Notes: generated by a model from the letters alone, not told the origin. A stretch of 64,000 bases of DNA from Anaerosporobacter mobilis DSM 15930 (GCF_900142955.1 NZ_FRCP01000020.1:1-64000); one strand, 5' to 3'. Shown: positions 15,042 through 24,530, counted from the stretch's first letter. Program-made: numbers and translations.

Positions 15042-16775
15042 ATGATTAAAGCAGGAATATACCATACACCAGATGTACCATATGCGTATGCAATAGATGA
15101 GAATACGTTATATTTGAAAATTCAAGCCGCGAAAGAGGATATCAAGAATGTTACTGTTTATTATAAAGATAGACATCAATATGAAAAACCATTTCAACAA
15201 GTTTTGATGAATCGCATTCAAGGAAGTGAGATCTTTGATTATTACGAAGTGGAACTGGTTAATGTAGATAAGAAGTTTCGATATTTCTTTGAATTAATAG
15301 ACAAGGAGGGAAACTTTTTCTACTATAATGAAAGAGGTATTATGAACGAAAGGCCAGATGTACCACAAACTTTTCAATTCCCTTATCTTTGCCCAGGAGA
15401 TTTCTATCAGCAAGTAGAATGGGCGAAAGATGGTGTAATGTATCAAATCTTTCCAGACCGATTCTGTAATGGAAATCATAACAATGATCCAGAAGGGGTT
15501 AAGCCTTGGGGAGAAAGAGTTGTAGGTAATCATGACTTCTTTGGTGGAGACTTAAAAGGAATTACAAAGCAGTTAGATTACCTAAAAGAACTTGGAGTTA
15601 CAATTATCTATACAACCCCAATCTTTCAATCGTGTTCTAACCATAAGTATAATACAAAGGATTACTATGAGATTGACCCACAATTTGGTACCAAAGAAGA
15701 GTTAAGAGAATTAATTGAGGAAGCACATAAACGAGGCATACGTTTTGTATTAGACGGTGTATTCAATCATTCTGGAGATGACTTCTTTGCATTCAAAGAT
15801 ATTATGAACAAGGGTGAGAAGTCTGTATATAGAGATTGGTATTATATTGAGTCTTATCCGATTAATCAAAGGGAACTTAATTATGTAACTTTTTACGATA
15901 GATATGGGAATATGCCAAAACTAAATATGAGTAATACTGATACGGTACAGTATTTCTTAGATGTAGCAAGCTACTGGCTAAGAGAGTTCCATATAGATGG
16001 ATTCCGTTTGGATGTGTGTGATGAGATTGACCATGGATTTCTTAAGAAATTTTATGAACGTGTGAAGAAAGTAAATCCAGAGGCAATCGTGATTGGTGAA
16101 ATTATGCATATGGGGAACTCTTTCTGTAGGGGAGATGAATTAGATTCTACGATGAATTATCCGTTTCGTGAATCCGTATTAGAATTCTTTGCGCTTCGCA
16201 AAATGTCTGCTGAGAACTTCATTGAGACATTGGCAATTAGACAACATTCCCTTCGTAAAGATCTTCATAAACAGATGTTAAATCTTCTTGACTCACACGA
16301 TACAGCACGTTTTGTCACAGATGCTTCCGGCCAAAAGAGAAGACTAGAATTAGCAACAGTTTTCCAATACACATACCTTGGTATACCTTACATCTATTAT
16401 GGAGATGAAGTGGGGTTAGAAGGTGGCAATGACCCTGATTGCAGACGTTGTATGATCTGGGATAAAGAAGAACAAGACACGAATCTATTCGAACATTTCA
16501 AATGGTTAGCAAGCATTCGTAGAGAACATAAGGAGTTTGTGGATGGAGAGTTTAATACCCTTCTTGCAAAACAACAATTCTTAGTATATGAAAGAGTTCT
16601 TAAGCAAGAGAAGTCGATAGTTTTCCTTAATAATAGCGAAGAAGAGAAACTTATATATCAATTAGAAGAAGGTACTTATTGTAATATACGTAATGGAGAA
16701 GTTATAGAAGGTGGTAGAGAGTTAGTGGTAGAACCTATGGACTTTATGGTTCTATACGCTCTGAAGGACTTATAA
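15042..16775 (+). CDS. GH13 neopullulanase/cyclomaltodextrinase-type enzyme
   Basis: This enzyme hydrolyses alpha-1,4 (and often alpha-1,6) links in cyclodextrins, pullulan or maltodextrins. The 577-residue protein has an N-terminal beta-sandwich like CBM34 (about residues 1-120), then the catalytic barrel. Region I ends in DGVFNHSGD. The nucleophile is Asp324 in GFRLDVCDE, the acid/base is Glu353 in IGEIMH, and the third Asp is Asp420 in LLDSHD. The spacing of 29 and 67 residues equals that of Geobacillus neopullulanase (328/357/424). No signal peptide is present, so it acts on imported maltodextrins. A strong GGGAGG ribosome binding site and promoter precede it. It appears monocistronic. 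Confidence 0.92.
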   Translation: MIKAGIYHTPDVPYAYAIDENTLYLKIQAAKEDIKNVTVYYKDRHQYEKPFQQVLMNRIQGSEIFDYYEVELVNVDKKFRYFFELIDKEGNFFYYNERGIMNERPDVPQTFQFPYLCPGDFYQQVEWAKDGVMYQIFPDRFCNGNHNNDPEGVKPWGERVVGNHDFFGGDLKGITKQLDYLKELGVTIIYTTPIFQSCSNHKYNTKDYYEIDPQFGTKEELRELIEEAHKRGIRFVLDGVFNHSGDDFFAFKDIMNKGEKSVYRDWYYIESYPINQRELNYVTFYDRYGNMPKLNMSNTDTVQYFLDVASYWLREFHIDGFRLDVCDEIDHGFLKKFYERVKKVNPEAIVIGEIMHMGNSFCRGDELDSTMNYPFRESVLEFFALRKMSAENFIETLAIRQHSLRKDLHKQMLNLLDSHDTARFVTDASGQKRRLELATVFQYTYLGIPYIYYGDEVGLEGGNDPDCRRCMIWDKEEQDTNLFEHFKWLASIRREHKEFVDGEFNTLLAKQQFLVYERVLKQEKSIVFLNNSEEEKLIYQLEEGTYCNIRNGEVIEGGRELVVEPMDFMVLYALKDL

Positions 16776-16786
16776 TTATATAATTG

Positions 16787-16895
16787 GTTAGAGTGTAAAA
16801 ACTAAATTTAATTTCGTCTATTTGCTCAAATTTATTTGTGAGCATGTTATGTCAAACGGAGTTCATCCGTAACCCACTCTCGCTTAGCTTCACAC
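16787..16895 (+). repeat. Dispersed intergenic repeat, copy A
   Basis: About 105 bp after the GH13 gene resemble the element at 51200-51308: a GTGT(C)AAAA start, AATTTATTT, then CATGTTATG(T/C)CAAACG, AGTTCAT and ACTCTCGCT blocks in the same order. It is non-coding. Here the terminal inverted repeats seen in the second copy are degenerate. Confidence 0.6.
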
Positions 16896-16936
16896 GTAGT
16901 CAGTAAGGTATATAATAAAGAATACTCCCCCAATAA

Positions 16937-17001
16937 ATAAGGAAAGTGTACCAAAAAGGCCAAGACAAAATAGTCGCAACCTTTTGGTACACTTTCTTTT
17001 T
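16937..17001 (+). terminator. Strong terminator after the GH13 gene
   Basis: A 17-bp stem (GAAAGTGTACCAAAA-type arm at 16942-16959 with 16980-16996) is followed by CTTTTTC. Between repeat A and this hairpin, and up to 17133, nothing else is recognisable. Confidence 0.85.
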
Positions 17002-17133
17002 CATTATTGAATGCTTTTGTAACAGATAATACTCTAGGTCATGCTATTTATCAATTAGTTGGAAAATATGAATAATTAGGAAGCTATGGTAAACAATATA
17101 GGTTAAATACAACATAAGGAGTATGTTTGTTAT

Positions 17134-18567
17134 ATGATAAATTCAATAAGTAAAAACATTGCATCTAATAAAAGGCGTTTGGATGCAGAGCTAATAGTTG
17201 ATGATAATTTTGATATTATCAATAGGAAGATAACCATTGGTGAAAAAGAATGTTGTCTTTATTTTGTAGATGGTTTTGTAAAAGATGAAATCTTAGAAAA
17301 GTTAATGGAGTTCTTTGCACATCTTAAAAAAGAGGATGTTGAATGTACACCGGAAGAGTTTCAAGATAAGTTACTGCCATATGGTGAAGTTGACTTAGTG
17401 GATAAAATGGATACCGTCATTACACGTATCCTATCAGGTGTGACTTGTTTATTGGTGGATGGATATGAAAAAGTACTAGTAATTGACTGTAGAACATATC
17501 CAGCAAGAAATGTAGAAGAGCCTGATAAAGATAAGGTTATGAGAGGAGCTAGGGATGGATTTGTAGAAACGTTGGTCTCCAATACCGCACTCATTAGACG
17601 TAGAATACGTAACCCAAATCTTATTATGCAGATGATGGAAGTAGGAAGCTCTTCACATACCGATATTGTAGTTTGCTATATGAAGGATCGCGTGGAAGAA
17701 AAACTTCTAAGCAACATAATTGATAAGATTAAGAAGATTAAAATAGATGCACTTACCATGAGTCAGGAAAGTTTAGCGGAATGTATGTATAAGGGTAGTT
17801 GGTTTAATCCGTTTCCAAAATTTCGTTATACGGATCGTCCAGATGCAGTAGCTGCATCCGTATTAGAAGGGAAAGTAGTTATCATAGTTGATAATTCTCC
17901 TTCAGTAATGATTCTTCCTGCAACAATATTTAGTATTATGGAAGAGTCGGCTGATTATTACTTTCCACCAATTACGGGGACATATCTACGTCTTTCAAGA
18001 ATTATTATTAATATAATTGCATTAGTATTAACACCTATATTCGTATTGTTTATGCAACATCCGGATTGGATTCCTAAAGGGTTAGAGTTTATTAGGATTA
18101 CGGATACAATTAATATACCGATTATTTTTCAACTACTTATACTGGAATTTGTTATTGATGCACTTAAATTAGCAGCGCTAAATACACCCAGTATGATGAC
18201 TACACCGTTCAGTGTTGTGGCAGCATTTATATTAAGTGATTTTGCAGTTAGTTCAGGCTGGTTTAATTCAGAGGTAATGCTTTATATGGCATTTGTTGCT
18301 ATTGCAAATTATTCGCAAGTTAGCTATGAACTGAGTTACGCACTTAAATTCATGCGTATCTTTTTATTGATTATAACAGGGCTATTTAGTCAGTGGGGAT
18401 TTATTGTAGGTATTTTGTTAACTACATGTGCGATTATATTCAACAGAACAGTAACCGGTTATAACTATATATATCCACTTATTCCTTTTGACTTTAGAGT
18501 TCTTATGAAACATCTTTTTAGAGTTACTTTACCAGCAAGTGAAAAAGCAGGTAACCAAAAGTTCTAA
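17134..18567 (+). CDS. GerA-family spore germination protein (GerAA/SpoVAF type)
   Basis: This membrane protein of 477 residues resembles subunit A of spore germinant receptors and SpoVAF. An N-terminal soluble region (about residues 1-280) contains the family stretches ETLVSNTALIRRRIRNPNL and GSSSHTDIVVCYMKD, then EGKVVIIVDNSPSVMILP. The C-terminal part has five or so membrane segments. It stands alone without the B and C subunits of a germinant receptor and lacks the long N-terminal extension of many GerAA proteins. This favours a SpoVAF-like role in calcium dipicolinate release. It would act in the inner membrane of the spore. A second spore gene follows 138 bp downstream. Confidence 0.85.
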   Translation: MINSISKNIASNKRRLDAELIVDDNFDIINRKITIGEKECCLYFVDGFVKDEILEKLMEFFAHLKKEDVECTPEEFQDKLLPYGEVDLVDKMDTVITRILSGVTCLLVDGYEKVLVIDCRTYPARNVEEPDKDKVMRGARDGFVETLVSNTALIRRRIRNPNLIMQMMEVGSSSHTDIVVCYMKDRVEEKLLSNIIDKIKKIKIDALTMSQESLAECMYKGSWFNPFPKFRYTDRPDAVAASVLEGKVVIIVDNSPSVMILPATIFSIMEESADYYFPPITGTYLRLSRIIINIIALVLTPIFVLFMQHPDWIPKGLEFIRITDTINIPIIFQLLILEFVIDALKLAALNTPSMMTTPFSVVAAFILSDFAVSSGWFNSEVMLYMAFVAIANYSQVSYELSYALKFMRIFLLIITGLFSQWGFIVGILLTTCAIIFNRTVTGYNYIYPLIPFDFRVLMKHLFRVTLPASEKAGNQKF

Positions 18568-18705
18568 CTTAGCAATGCTAGGACATATATTAGGGTATAA
18601 ATGAACCATCAAGTTAAGAAATATATATAAGGAATAAAGGTATCGTACTAAGAATGATGTAATATATGCAAACTTGGTACGAACCTTCTGTAGGAAGGAG
18701 TACAT

Positions 18706-19989
18706 ATGGTAATACATGTAGTGAAGCAAGGAGAAACCATTTATAGTATTGCATTAGATTATGATACAACACCAAATCGCATTATTGAGGATAATGAATT
18801 AACCAATCCATGTAACTTAGTTATTGGACAGACACTGGTTATTCTGTATCCTAAGAGGATATATACGGTAGAAGAGGGAGATACACTTTTTGACGTAGCA
18901 CAGAAAAACGGAGTACGTGTAATCACACTATTACAAAACAATCCAGGACTTGCGGATTTCCCTTATCTATATGTAGGACAACAAATTGTGATTGAATACG
19001 AAGGAGATAAAATTGGAGATATGGAGGTTAATGGGTATCTATATCCGTCTATTGATATGGAAGTACTGGAAAAGACCTTACCTTTTTTAACGTATATTAC
19101 GGTTTTTACCTATGGGTTCACACCAGAAGGAGAATTAATTGGTATAGACGATCAGAATATAATTAATTTAGCTAGAGATTATGGGGTGGCTCCTTTAATG
19201 TTAATATCAACATTAACACCTGAAGGTAGCTTTAGTAGTGCACTGGCAAATCAAATATTGAATGATATGGAAGCACAGAACCGATTAATAGATAATATTC
19301 TTATCAACTTAAGAGAAAAACAATATTATGGTCTGGGTATTGATTTCGAGTATATATACCCTGCTGATAGACAGGCATATGTAGACTTTATTCAGAATGT
19401 AACTACAAAGTTAAATGCAGAAGGATTTGTAGTTACTGTTGCCCTAGCACCTAAGATTGCGACAGAACAACCAGGGCTTTTATATGAAGGACATGATTAC
19501 AGGGGCATAGGAGAAGTTTCTAACAAAGTTATGTTAATGACATATGAATGGGGATATACATATGGTCCACCGATGGCAGTAGCTCCAATTAATAAGGTAA
19601 GGGAAGTTTTAGATTATGCTGTTACAGAGATAGAACCAGATAAGATCTTCATGGGAGTACCAAACTATGCATACGATTGGGCACTACCTTTTGTAAGTGG
19701 GGAATCAAGAGCTAGATCTTTAAGTAATGTGGAGGCAGTTGAGCAAGCGGCAGAATATGGTGCGACAATATGCTTTGATGAAGTAGCAAAAACACCGTAT
19801 TATAATTACAGAAGTACAGATGGAATAGAGCATGTTGTTTGGTTTGAAGATGCTAGAAGTATTAATGAAAAACTTCTATTAGTTAATGAATATGCACTTA
19901 ATGGTGCTAGCTATTGGAATCTCATGAAGTACTTCCCTCAAAACTGGGCTGTACTTAATTCCTTATATAATATCTTAAAAGTTCTTTAA
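18706..19989 (+). CDS. LysM-GH18 spore cortex-lytic enzyme (SleL/YaaH-like)
   Basis: Two N-terminal LysM domains (about residues 2-48 and 52-98) bind peptidoglycan or chitin-like glycans. A GH18 barrel (about residues 110-425) follows. The catalytic motif reads GLGIDFEYI, with Glu as acid. The architecture and 427-residue length match YaaH/SleL, the N-acetylglucosaminidase that degrades cortex muropeptides during germination. There is no signal peptide, as is usual for spore proteins deposited from the mother cell. The ribosome binding site is GGAAGGAG. Its place next to the GerA-family gene supports the germination role. Confidence 0.9.
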   Translation: MVIHVVKQGETIYSIALDYDTTPNRIIEDNELTNPCNLVIGQTLVILYPKRIYTVEEGDTLFDVAQKNGVRVITLLQNNPGLADFPYLYVGQQIVIEYEGDKIGDMEVNGYLYPSIDMEVLEKTLPFLTYITVFTYGFTPEGELIGIDDQNIINLARDYGVAPLMLISTLTPEGSFSSALANQILNDMEAQNRLIDNILINLREKQYYGLGIDFEYIYPADRQAYVDFIQNVTTKLNAEGFVVTVALAPKIATEQPGLLYEGHDYRGIGEVSNKVMLMTYEWGYTYGPPMAVAPINKVREVLDYAVTEIEPDKIFMGVPNYAYDWALPFVSGESRARSLSNVEAVEQAAEYGATICFDEVAKTPYYNYRSTDGIEHVVWFEDARSINEKLLLVNEYALNGASYWNLMKYFPQNWAVLNSLYNILKVL

Positions 19990-19997
19990 ACAAAAAA

Positions 19998-20064
19998 GGA
20001 GGAGCCGTTGGGGGCTCCTAAGAGGGGGGATGTTATGAAAAAAATCTATATAAAAGATAATTAA
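19998..20064 (+). other. GC-rich hairpin followed by a nine-codon reading frame
   Basis: AGGAGCC pairs with GGCTCCT (19998-20018) just after the GH18 gene but lacks a T-run. An AGAGGGGGGA ribosome binding site and a short ORF (ATG 20035 to TAA 20064) follow. It may be a remnant or a leader peptide. Nothing else is recognised up to the promoter at 20194. Confidence 0.3.
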
Positions 20065-20193
20065 CTTATTTGATATAACTATAATAACAACTAAATGTGT
20101 ATTAGGTATGTAGCATTTATGAAAGAACTATGAACGTACTATTAACATTTTTAGTTTTTATAAAATTCTTCTGTATTCATAGTAAGAAAAAGC

Positions 20194-20222
20194 TTGAAAA
20201 ACTTAAATTAACATTGTATAAT
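20194..20222 (+). promoter_or_regulatory. Consensus-like promoter upstream of the Lrp gene
   Basis: TTGAAA (20194-20199), a 17-bp spacer and TATAAT (20217-20222). Transcription would begin near 20229 and meet a strong terminator only about 30 nt later. Confidence 0.7.
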
Positions 20223-20255
20223 AAAGAAAATATATAACTAAAAAAAGATTGCAAA

Positions 20256-20287
20256 GAAGCATAGGTGCTATACCTATGCTTTTTTTT
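20256..20287 (+). terminator. Terminator or attenuator before the Lrp gene
   Basis: A perfect 9-bp stem (20258-20266 with 20272-20280), a 5-nt loop and eight T. With the promoter at 20194 it defines a transcript of about 58 nt, either a tiny RNA or an attenuated leader of the regulator gene. Confidence 0.85.
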
Positions 20288-20370
20288 ACGTTTAACTTAA
20301 TTATTTAATGTTAAATACAACGTAATGTTACTAATGCTCGTAAAATAATCGTATAATTGGAGGTATCGGA

Positions 20371-20838
20371 ATGGATAAGATTGATAAAAAAATAATTGGT
20401 TTACTTCAAGAAAATGCTAGATACTCGCTCAAACAATTGGCAGAAAAAGTGTTTTTATCGTCACCTGCAGTAGCAGCAAGAATCGAACGTCTAGAAAAAG
20501 AGAACATTATAACCGGATATCATGCAAGTATTAATCCAATTAAATTAGGATATCATATTACAGCATTCATTAATCTTGAAATGTCACCAACAAAAAAGGA
20601 TACGTTTTATCCATTCGTACAACAATGCCCGAACGTTATAGAATGTAATTGTGTAACAGGAAGTTATTCAATGTTAATTAAAGTATGTTTTCCAAGTACA
20701 ATGGAACTTGATTCCTTCATTGGTCATCTACAAAAGTTTGGAACAACAAAAACCCAGATCGTGTTCTCAACATCAGTTCCACATAGAGGAATCTCCATAA
20801 CTGCAGAGGATGTTGAAGCCGGCGTAAGTAATTTATAA
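20371..20838 (+). CDS. Lrp/AsnC-family transcriptional regulator
   Basis: A 155-residue regulator. The N-terminal helix-turn-helix (about residues 2-60) reads DKKIIGLLQENARYSLKQLAEKVFLSSPAVAARI, the family signature. The C-terminal RAM domain (about residues 68-145), a beta-alpha-beta fold, assembles oligomers and binds amino acids. It may respond to an amino acid, but nothing local identifies which. It has a GGAGGT ribosome binding site. The promoter-terminator pair upstream could attenuate it, and an imperfect TTTAAC/GTTAAA dyad at 20291-20315 might be its own binding site. It is a single-gene unit. Confidence 0.9.
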   Translation: MDKIDKKIIGLLQENARYSLKQLAEKVFLSSPAVAARIERLEKENIITGYHASINPIKLGYHITAFINLEMSPTKKDTFYPFVQQCPNVIECNCVTGSYSMLIKVCFPSTMELDSFIGHLQKFGTTKTQIVFSTSVPHRGISITAEDVEAGVSNL

Positions 20839-20886
20839 TTGTATAGAAAGTTACATAATTTAAAATAAATAATGGAACCAAATAGT

Positions 20887-20939
20887 AATCCCTCTCGTCT
20901 AATTCATAGAGATATATAAATGAGTTAACAGGAGGGATT
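20887..20939 (+). promoter_or_regulatory. Inverted repeat covering the ribosome binding site of the lipoprotein gene
   Basis: AATCCCTC at 20887-20894 is complementary to GAGGGATT at 20932-20939. The right arm contains the GGAGGG Shine-Dalgarno of the DUF4349 gene, so folding would hide it. The left arm might instead reflect a terminator, since TTTT follows. Confidence 0.5.
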
Positions 20940-20942
20940 TTT

Positions 20943-21884
20943 ATGAAGAGTAAGTTTAAAGTAGTAATGGTACTAGTACTTGTTTGTGTTTTCTTTACGG
21001 CCTGTGCAAGTAAAAAAGATATGAACATTCATCAAGAGATGGATAAGAGCGATGTGGCGATGGACGAAGGATATACAGCCACAGAGGAAATGAAAGAAAC
21101 ATCTGGTGTTACGACAGATACGGCTACTTCGAATTCAAGTGCGGAGGGGGAAGTACCGAATGCGACTCGTGTCGATACAAATCGGAAGATTATTCGTAAT
21201 GTGTCACTTGATTTAGAGACACAAGATTTTGACAAAGTAGTAAATTCTATAGAATCTGAGATTACTACTCTAGGTGGATACGCAGAGAACATCAATATGA
21301 GTGATTTACTAAGTAGTACGAATCGGTATTGTAATATCACAGCAAGGATACCAGCGGATAAGCTAGATTCCTTTGTCAATAAAGTTAGTAAGACAGGGAA
21401 TGTGGTATCTAAGAATATGTCTGCAGAAGATGTCACAGTGAATTATGTAGATATGCAAAGTCATGTAAAAGTACTTAAGGTGGAACAAAAGCGTTTAATT
21501 GAATTAATTGAAAAGGCAGTTGATTTGGATTCTATCATATTATTAGAGAACCGCTTAACAGAGATTCGATATGAGTTAGAATCTTATGAATCACAATTAA
21601 GGACATATGATAACCTCATTGAATACAGTACCGTTACGATATCAATTCAGGAAGTAATTCGTTATACACCACAAGTAGATAATGAATCTACTTGGGAAAA
21701 AATGAAAGCAGGTTTTAAAGATACCGTTTATGATATTAAGGATGGTTTCACAGGATTCATAATTTGGTTTGTTTCTAATATTCCTTATATCGCATTTTGG
21801 TCAGTTGTAATAGTTGTTGTTGTCATAGTTATTAATAAAAAGAGAAAAAAACAAATTACGAATAATCCAGAAAATAAAGCTTAA
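20943..21884 (+). CDS. DUF4349 lipoprotein
   Basis: A 313-residue lipoprotein. The signal peptide ends in the lipobox FTAC with Cys at residue 21. A Thr/Glu-rich linker (about residues 25-75) is followed by the DUF4349 domain (about residues 78-260). It begins RKIIRNVSLDLETQDFDK and includes a predicted coiled coil near residues 165-215. A C-terminal membrane segment (SNIPYIAFWSVVIVVVVIVI) and a basic tail suggest a second membrane contact. The family is widespread in Firmicutes and of unknown function. A hairpin over the ribosome binding site hints at translational control. Confidence 0.8.
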   Translation: MKSKFKVVMVLVLVCVFFTACASKKDMNIHQEMDKSDVAMDEGYTATEEMKETSGVTTDTATSNSSAEGEVPNATRVDTNRKIIRNVSLDLETQDFDKVVNSIESEITTLGGYAENINMSDLLSSTNRYCNITARIPADKLDSFVNKVSKTGNVVSKNMSAEDVTVNYVDMQSHVKVLKVEQKRLIELIEKAVDLDSIILLENRLTEIRYELESYESQLRTYDNLIEYSTVTISIQEVIRYTPQVDNESTWEKMKAGFKDTVYDIKDGFTGFIIWFVSNIPYIAFWSVVIVVVVIVINKKRKKQITNNPENKA

Positions 21885-22022
21885 ATAAATAAACTAATTG
21901 GAAAATCATTCATGTTGCTAGACTGTTCCATTCATGTTATAAATATAAAGATGTAAAAGGACGAATTTTAAATTGAGCGACTAAATAGTTAAAATTATAT
22001 AAGAATGGAAAGGAATAAAGGA

Positions 22023-23576
22023 ATGGAAGTATTAGAAGCAGCAAACTATGGACTTTTATCCATACTCCCTCCTCTTATTGCAATTGTCTTAGCTTTGATT
22101 ACCAAAGAGGTTATTATGTCATTATTGACAGGAATTTTGGTTGGATCACTTATCTATACCAATGGAAATGTAATTGAGATGGTAGTTACTTCGTTTGAAG
22201 TTATGGGCGAGAAGATGGGTGAGAATGTCTACATCTTAATCTTCTTAGCCCTACTTGGAGCATTGGTAGCGATTGTTACTAGGGGAGGCGGATCAGCAGC
22301 ATACGGAGAAATGGCAGCAAGTAAGATTAAGACAAGAAGAGGAGCAACATTAGCAACATCGGCTCTTGGAGGTCTTATCTTTATTGATGATTATTTTAAC
22401 TGTCTTACTGTAGGAACTGTTATGAAACCGCTAACCGATAAACATAGAATTAGTAGAGCTAAGCTCGCGTACCTAATAGATGCAACAGCAGCACCAATAT
22501 GTATCATAGCTCCTGTTTCAAGTTGGGGGGCATCTGTAGCAACGTATATTCAGGATGCGGGTGCAGGTAATGGTATGACGACATTTATTAAGATTATTCC
22601 ATATAACTTATATGCAATCTTAACAATTGTTATGGTTATAATTGTATGTTTATCAAAAGTAAACTTTGGACCAATGGCTCGATATGAAAAGAATGCCATA
22701 GAGCGTGGAGACTTGTTCTCTGGAAACGAGATAATTGTTACGGAAGATAAGACAGAGAAGAAAAAGGGTAAAGTAATTGATCTTGTAATTCCAATTGTTT
22801 CATTAATGGTATTTACCGTATTAGCTATGGCTTATACTGGTGGTGGCTTAACGGGGGAAAATAGTTTCTTTGCATCCTTTGGCGAAAGTAATTCCTCACT
22901 TTCTTTAGTAATAGGTAGTTTTGGTGCATTAGTACTTACATTTATTCAATATTCTATTCGTAGAATTCTTTCTTTCCGCCAATTTGTGGATGAGATTTCA
23001 GAAGGGATTAAGTCAATGGTTCCAGCTTTCACAATCTTAATCCTTGCTTGGACAATTAGTGGAATCTGTAGTACAGATTATCTTAATACGGGAGGATATG
23101 TAGGAAATCTTGTGAAAGACGCAAGCTTCCCAATATTTATCTTGCCAGTTATGGTATTCGTAATTGCTGGATTCTTAGGATTTGCAACGGGAACTTCATG
23201 GGGAACCATGGCTTTGTTGATTCCAATTGGAGTAGCAATCTGTTCGTCAGAGACAACAAGAGCTTTGTTATATCCAGTACTTGGATCAATCTTAGCAGGG
23301 GCAGTATATGGTGATCACATATCTCCGATTTCTGATACAACAATCTTATCTTCCACAGGAGCAGGATGTAACCATATGGACCACGTATCTACACAGTTGG
23401 TTTATGCAAGCGTTGTTGCAGCTTGTTGCATATGTGGATATCTGTTAATGGGAGTAATGAAGAGCGCAGTGGTACCGTTTATAATATCATTAGGTCTATT
23501 GATTGTAGCGATAATTGTATTAAACAAAGCAGCTACCAAGAAGGATCCGATTGATTATTCTAATGTGAATAACTAG
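22023..23576 (+). CDS. nhaC: Na+/H+ antiporter, NhaC family
   Basis: A 517-residue membrane protein with about 12 hydrophobic segments, predicted to exchange sodium (or a small organic ion) for protons. Family features include GALVAIVTRGGGSAAYGEMA, the acidic IFIDDYFNCLTVG, DATAAPICIIAPVSSWG and the late GDHISPISDTTILSSTGAGC. The start at 22023 has AAGGAATAAAGG upstream. The in-frame ATG at 22005 has no ribosome binding site. Some family members move malate/lactate or other substrates, so the ion is inferred from the family. The gene is followed by a bidirectional terminator against the ABC operon. Confidence 0.88.
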   Translation: MEVLEAANYGLLSILPPLIAIVLALITKEVIMSLLTGILVGSLIYTNGNVIEMVVTSFEVMGEKMGENVYILIFLALLGALVAIVTRGGGSAAYGEMAASKIKTRRGATLATSALGGLIFIDDYFNCLTVGTVMKPLTDKHRISRAKLAYLIDATAAPICIIAPVSSWGASVATYIQDAGAGNGMTTFIKIIPYNLYAILTIVMVIIVCLSKVNFGPMARYEKNAIERGDLFSGNEIIVTEDKTEKKKGKVIDLVIPIVSLMVFTVLAMAYTGGGLTGENSFFASFGESNSSLSLVIGSFGALVLTFIQYSIRRILSFRQFVDEISEGIKSMVPAFTILILAWTISGICSTDYLNTGGYVGNLVKDASFPIFILPVMVFVIAGFLGFATGTSWGTMALLIPIGVAICSSETTRALLYPVLGSILAGAVYGDHISPISDTTILSSTGAGCNHMDHVSTQLVYASVVAACCICGYLLMGVMKSAVVPFIISLGLLIVAIIVLNKAATKKDPIDYSNVNN

Positions 23577-23622
23577 TGTATTTTATTATACTATGATAGC
23601 GTGTATTTGTAATATATAGAGC

Positions 23623-23707
23623 AAGAAAAACAATCCAGAGAAGATAAATGGCTATGACGTACCGTTCATATTCGTAATAGCCACAACTTCCCTGGATTGT
23701 TTTTCTT
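23623..23707. terminator. Long bidirectional terminator between convergent genes
   Basis: The outer stem 23623-23638/23692-23707 has A- and T-runs at its ends and an ACAATCCAG/CTGGATTGT core. An inner stem GGCTAT/ATAGCC supports a second arm. The basal ACAATC/GATTGT core is shared with the terminators at 7461 and 12213. Confidence 0.85.
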
Positions 23708-23735
23708 ATTCTTATAATTAAAAGTCCGTTTACAA

Positions 23736-24530
23736 CTAAGCTAACATCATACGATCGTTTGCAAATTCACCACCACTTGCTTGTTCGAATTTTTGAAGAA
23801 GGTCAGAGACTTGTAAGTTCTTCTTTTCCTCTCCGCTTATATCAAAGATAATATTACCATCATGCATCATGATCAGTCGATTGCCGATGTGGATGGCGTC
23901 TTTCATATTATGCGTAACCATAAGTGCAGTTAAATTATTAGATTCTACGATAGTCTCGGTTAAATCAAGTACTTTTTTTGCTGTTTTAGGATCAAGTGCA
24001 GCGGTATGTTCATCTAATAATAATAGTTTTGGTTTTACTAATGTTGCCATTAATAATGTAAGTGCTTGACGTTGACCACCTGACAATAGACCAACCTTAG
24101 AAGAAAGGCGATTTTCAAGTCCTAGATCAAGTGTCTTCAAAACTTCTACATATTGTTGTTTCTCATCTGAACTGATGCCCCATCTTAAACCACGTTTTTT
24201 ACCACGGCGATAGGCAAGCGCAAGATTTTCCTGTATCTCCATATTGGCAGCAGTACCTTTCATAGGATCTTGAAAAACACGACCTAATAGTTTGGCACGA
24301 ACATGTTCAGGTTGTTTGGTAATATCTATTCCATCTAATTTGAGGGAGCCACTATCTACCGGATGAACACCGGCAATCATATTAAGTAAGGTGGATTTAC
24401 CAGCACCATTTCCTCCAATTATGGTAACGAAATCACCAGGATTCAGATGAAGATTCACACCTTTTAATACTTGCTTTTCATTAATGGTATCTGCATTGAA
24501 TGTTTTGTGTAGATTTTCTATATATAACAT
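23736..24530 (-). CDS. ABC transporter ATP-binding protein (TrpXYZ-like system)
   Basis: The 264-residue ATPase energises the importer encoded by the two following genes. Walker A is GGNGAGKSTLLN, the signature is LSGGQRQALTLL, and Walker B with catalytic Glu is LLLLDEHTAALDP. The Glu-His-Thr-Ala-Ala-Leu variant is characteristic of ATPases that accompany ABC_sub_bind (PF04392) proteins. It follows the permease gene by 2 bp. The substrate is unknown. In streptococci a related set (TrpXYZ) is linked to tryptophan, but no tryptophan T-box was found here. Confidence 0.88.
   Translation of the reverse strand: MLYIENLHKTFNADTINEKQVLKGVNLHLNPGDFVTIIGGNGAGKSTLLNMIAGVHPVDSGSLKLDGIDITKQPEHVRAKLLGRVFQDPMKGTAANMEIQENLALAYRRGKKRGLRWGISSDEKQQYVEVLKTLDLGLENRLSSKVGLLSGGQRQALTLLMATLVKPKLLLLDEHTAALDPKTAKKVLDLTETIVESNNLTALMVTHNMKDAIHIGNRLIMMHDGNIIFDISGEEKKNLQVSDLLQKFEQASGGEFANDRMMLA

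Noticed and set aside
20717..21028. 103-codon minus-strand ORF between the Lrp and DUF4349 genes
   Set aside because: It covers the start of the lipoprotein gene and the end of the Lrp gene and has no supporting signal.
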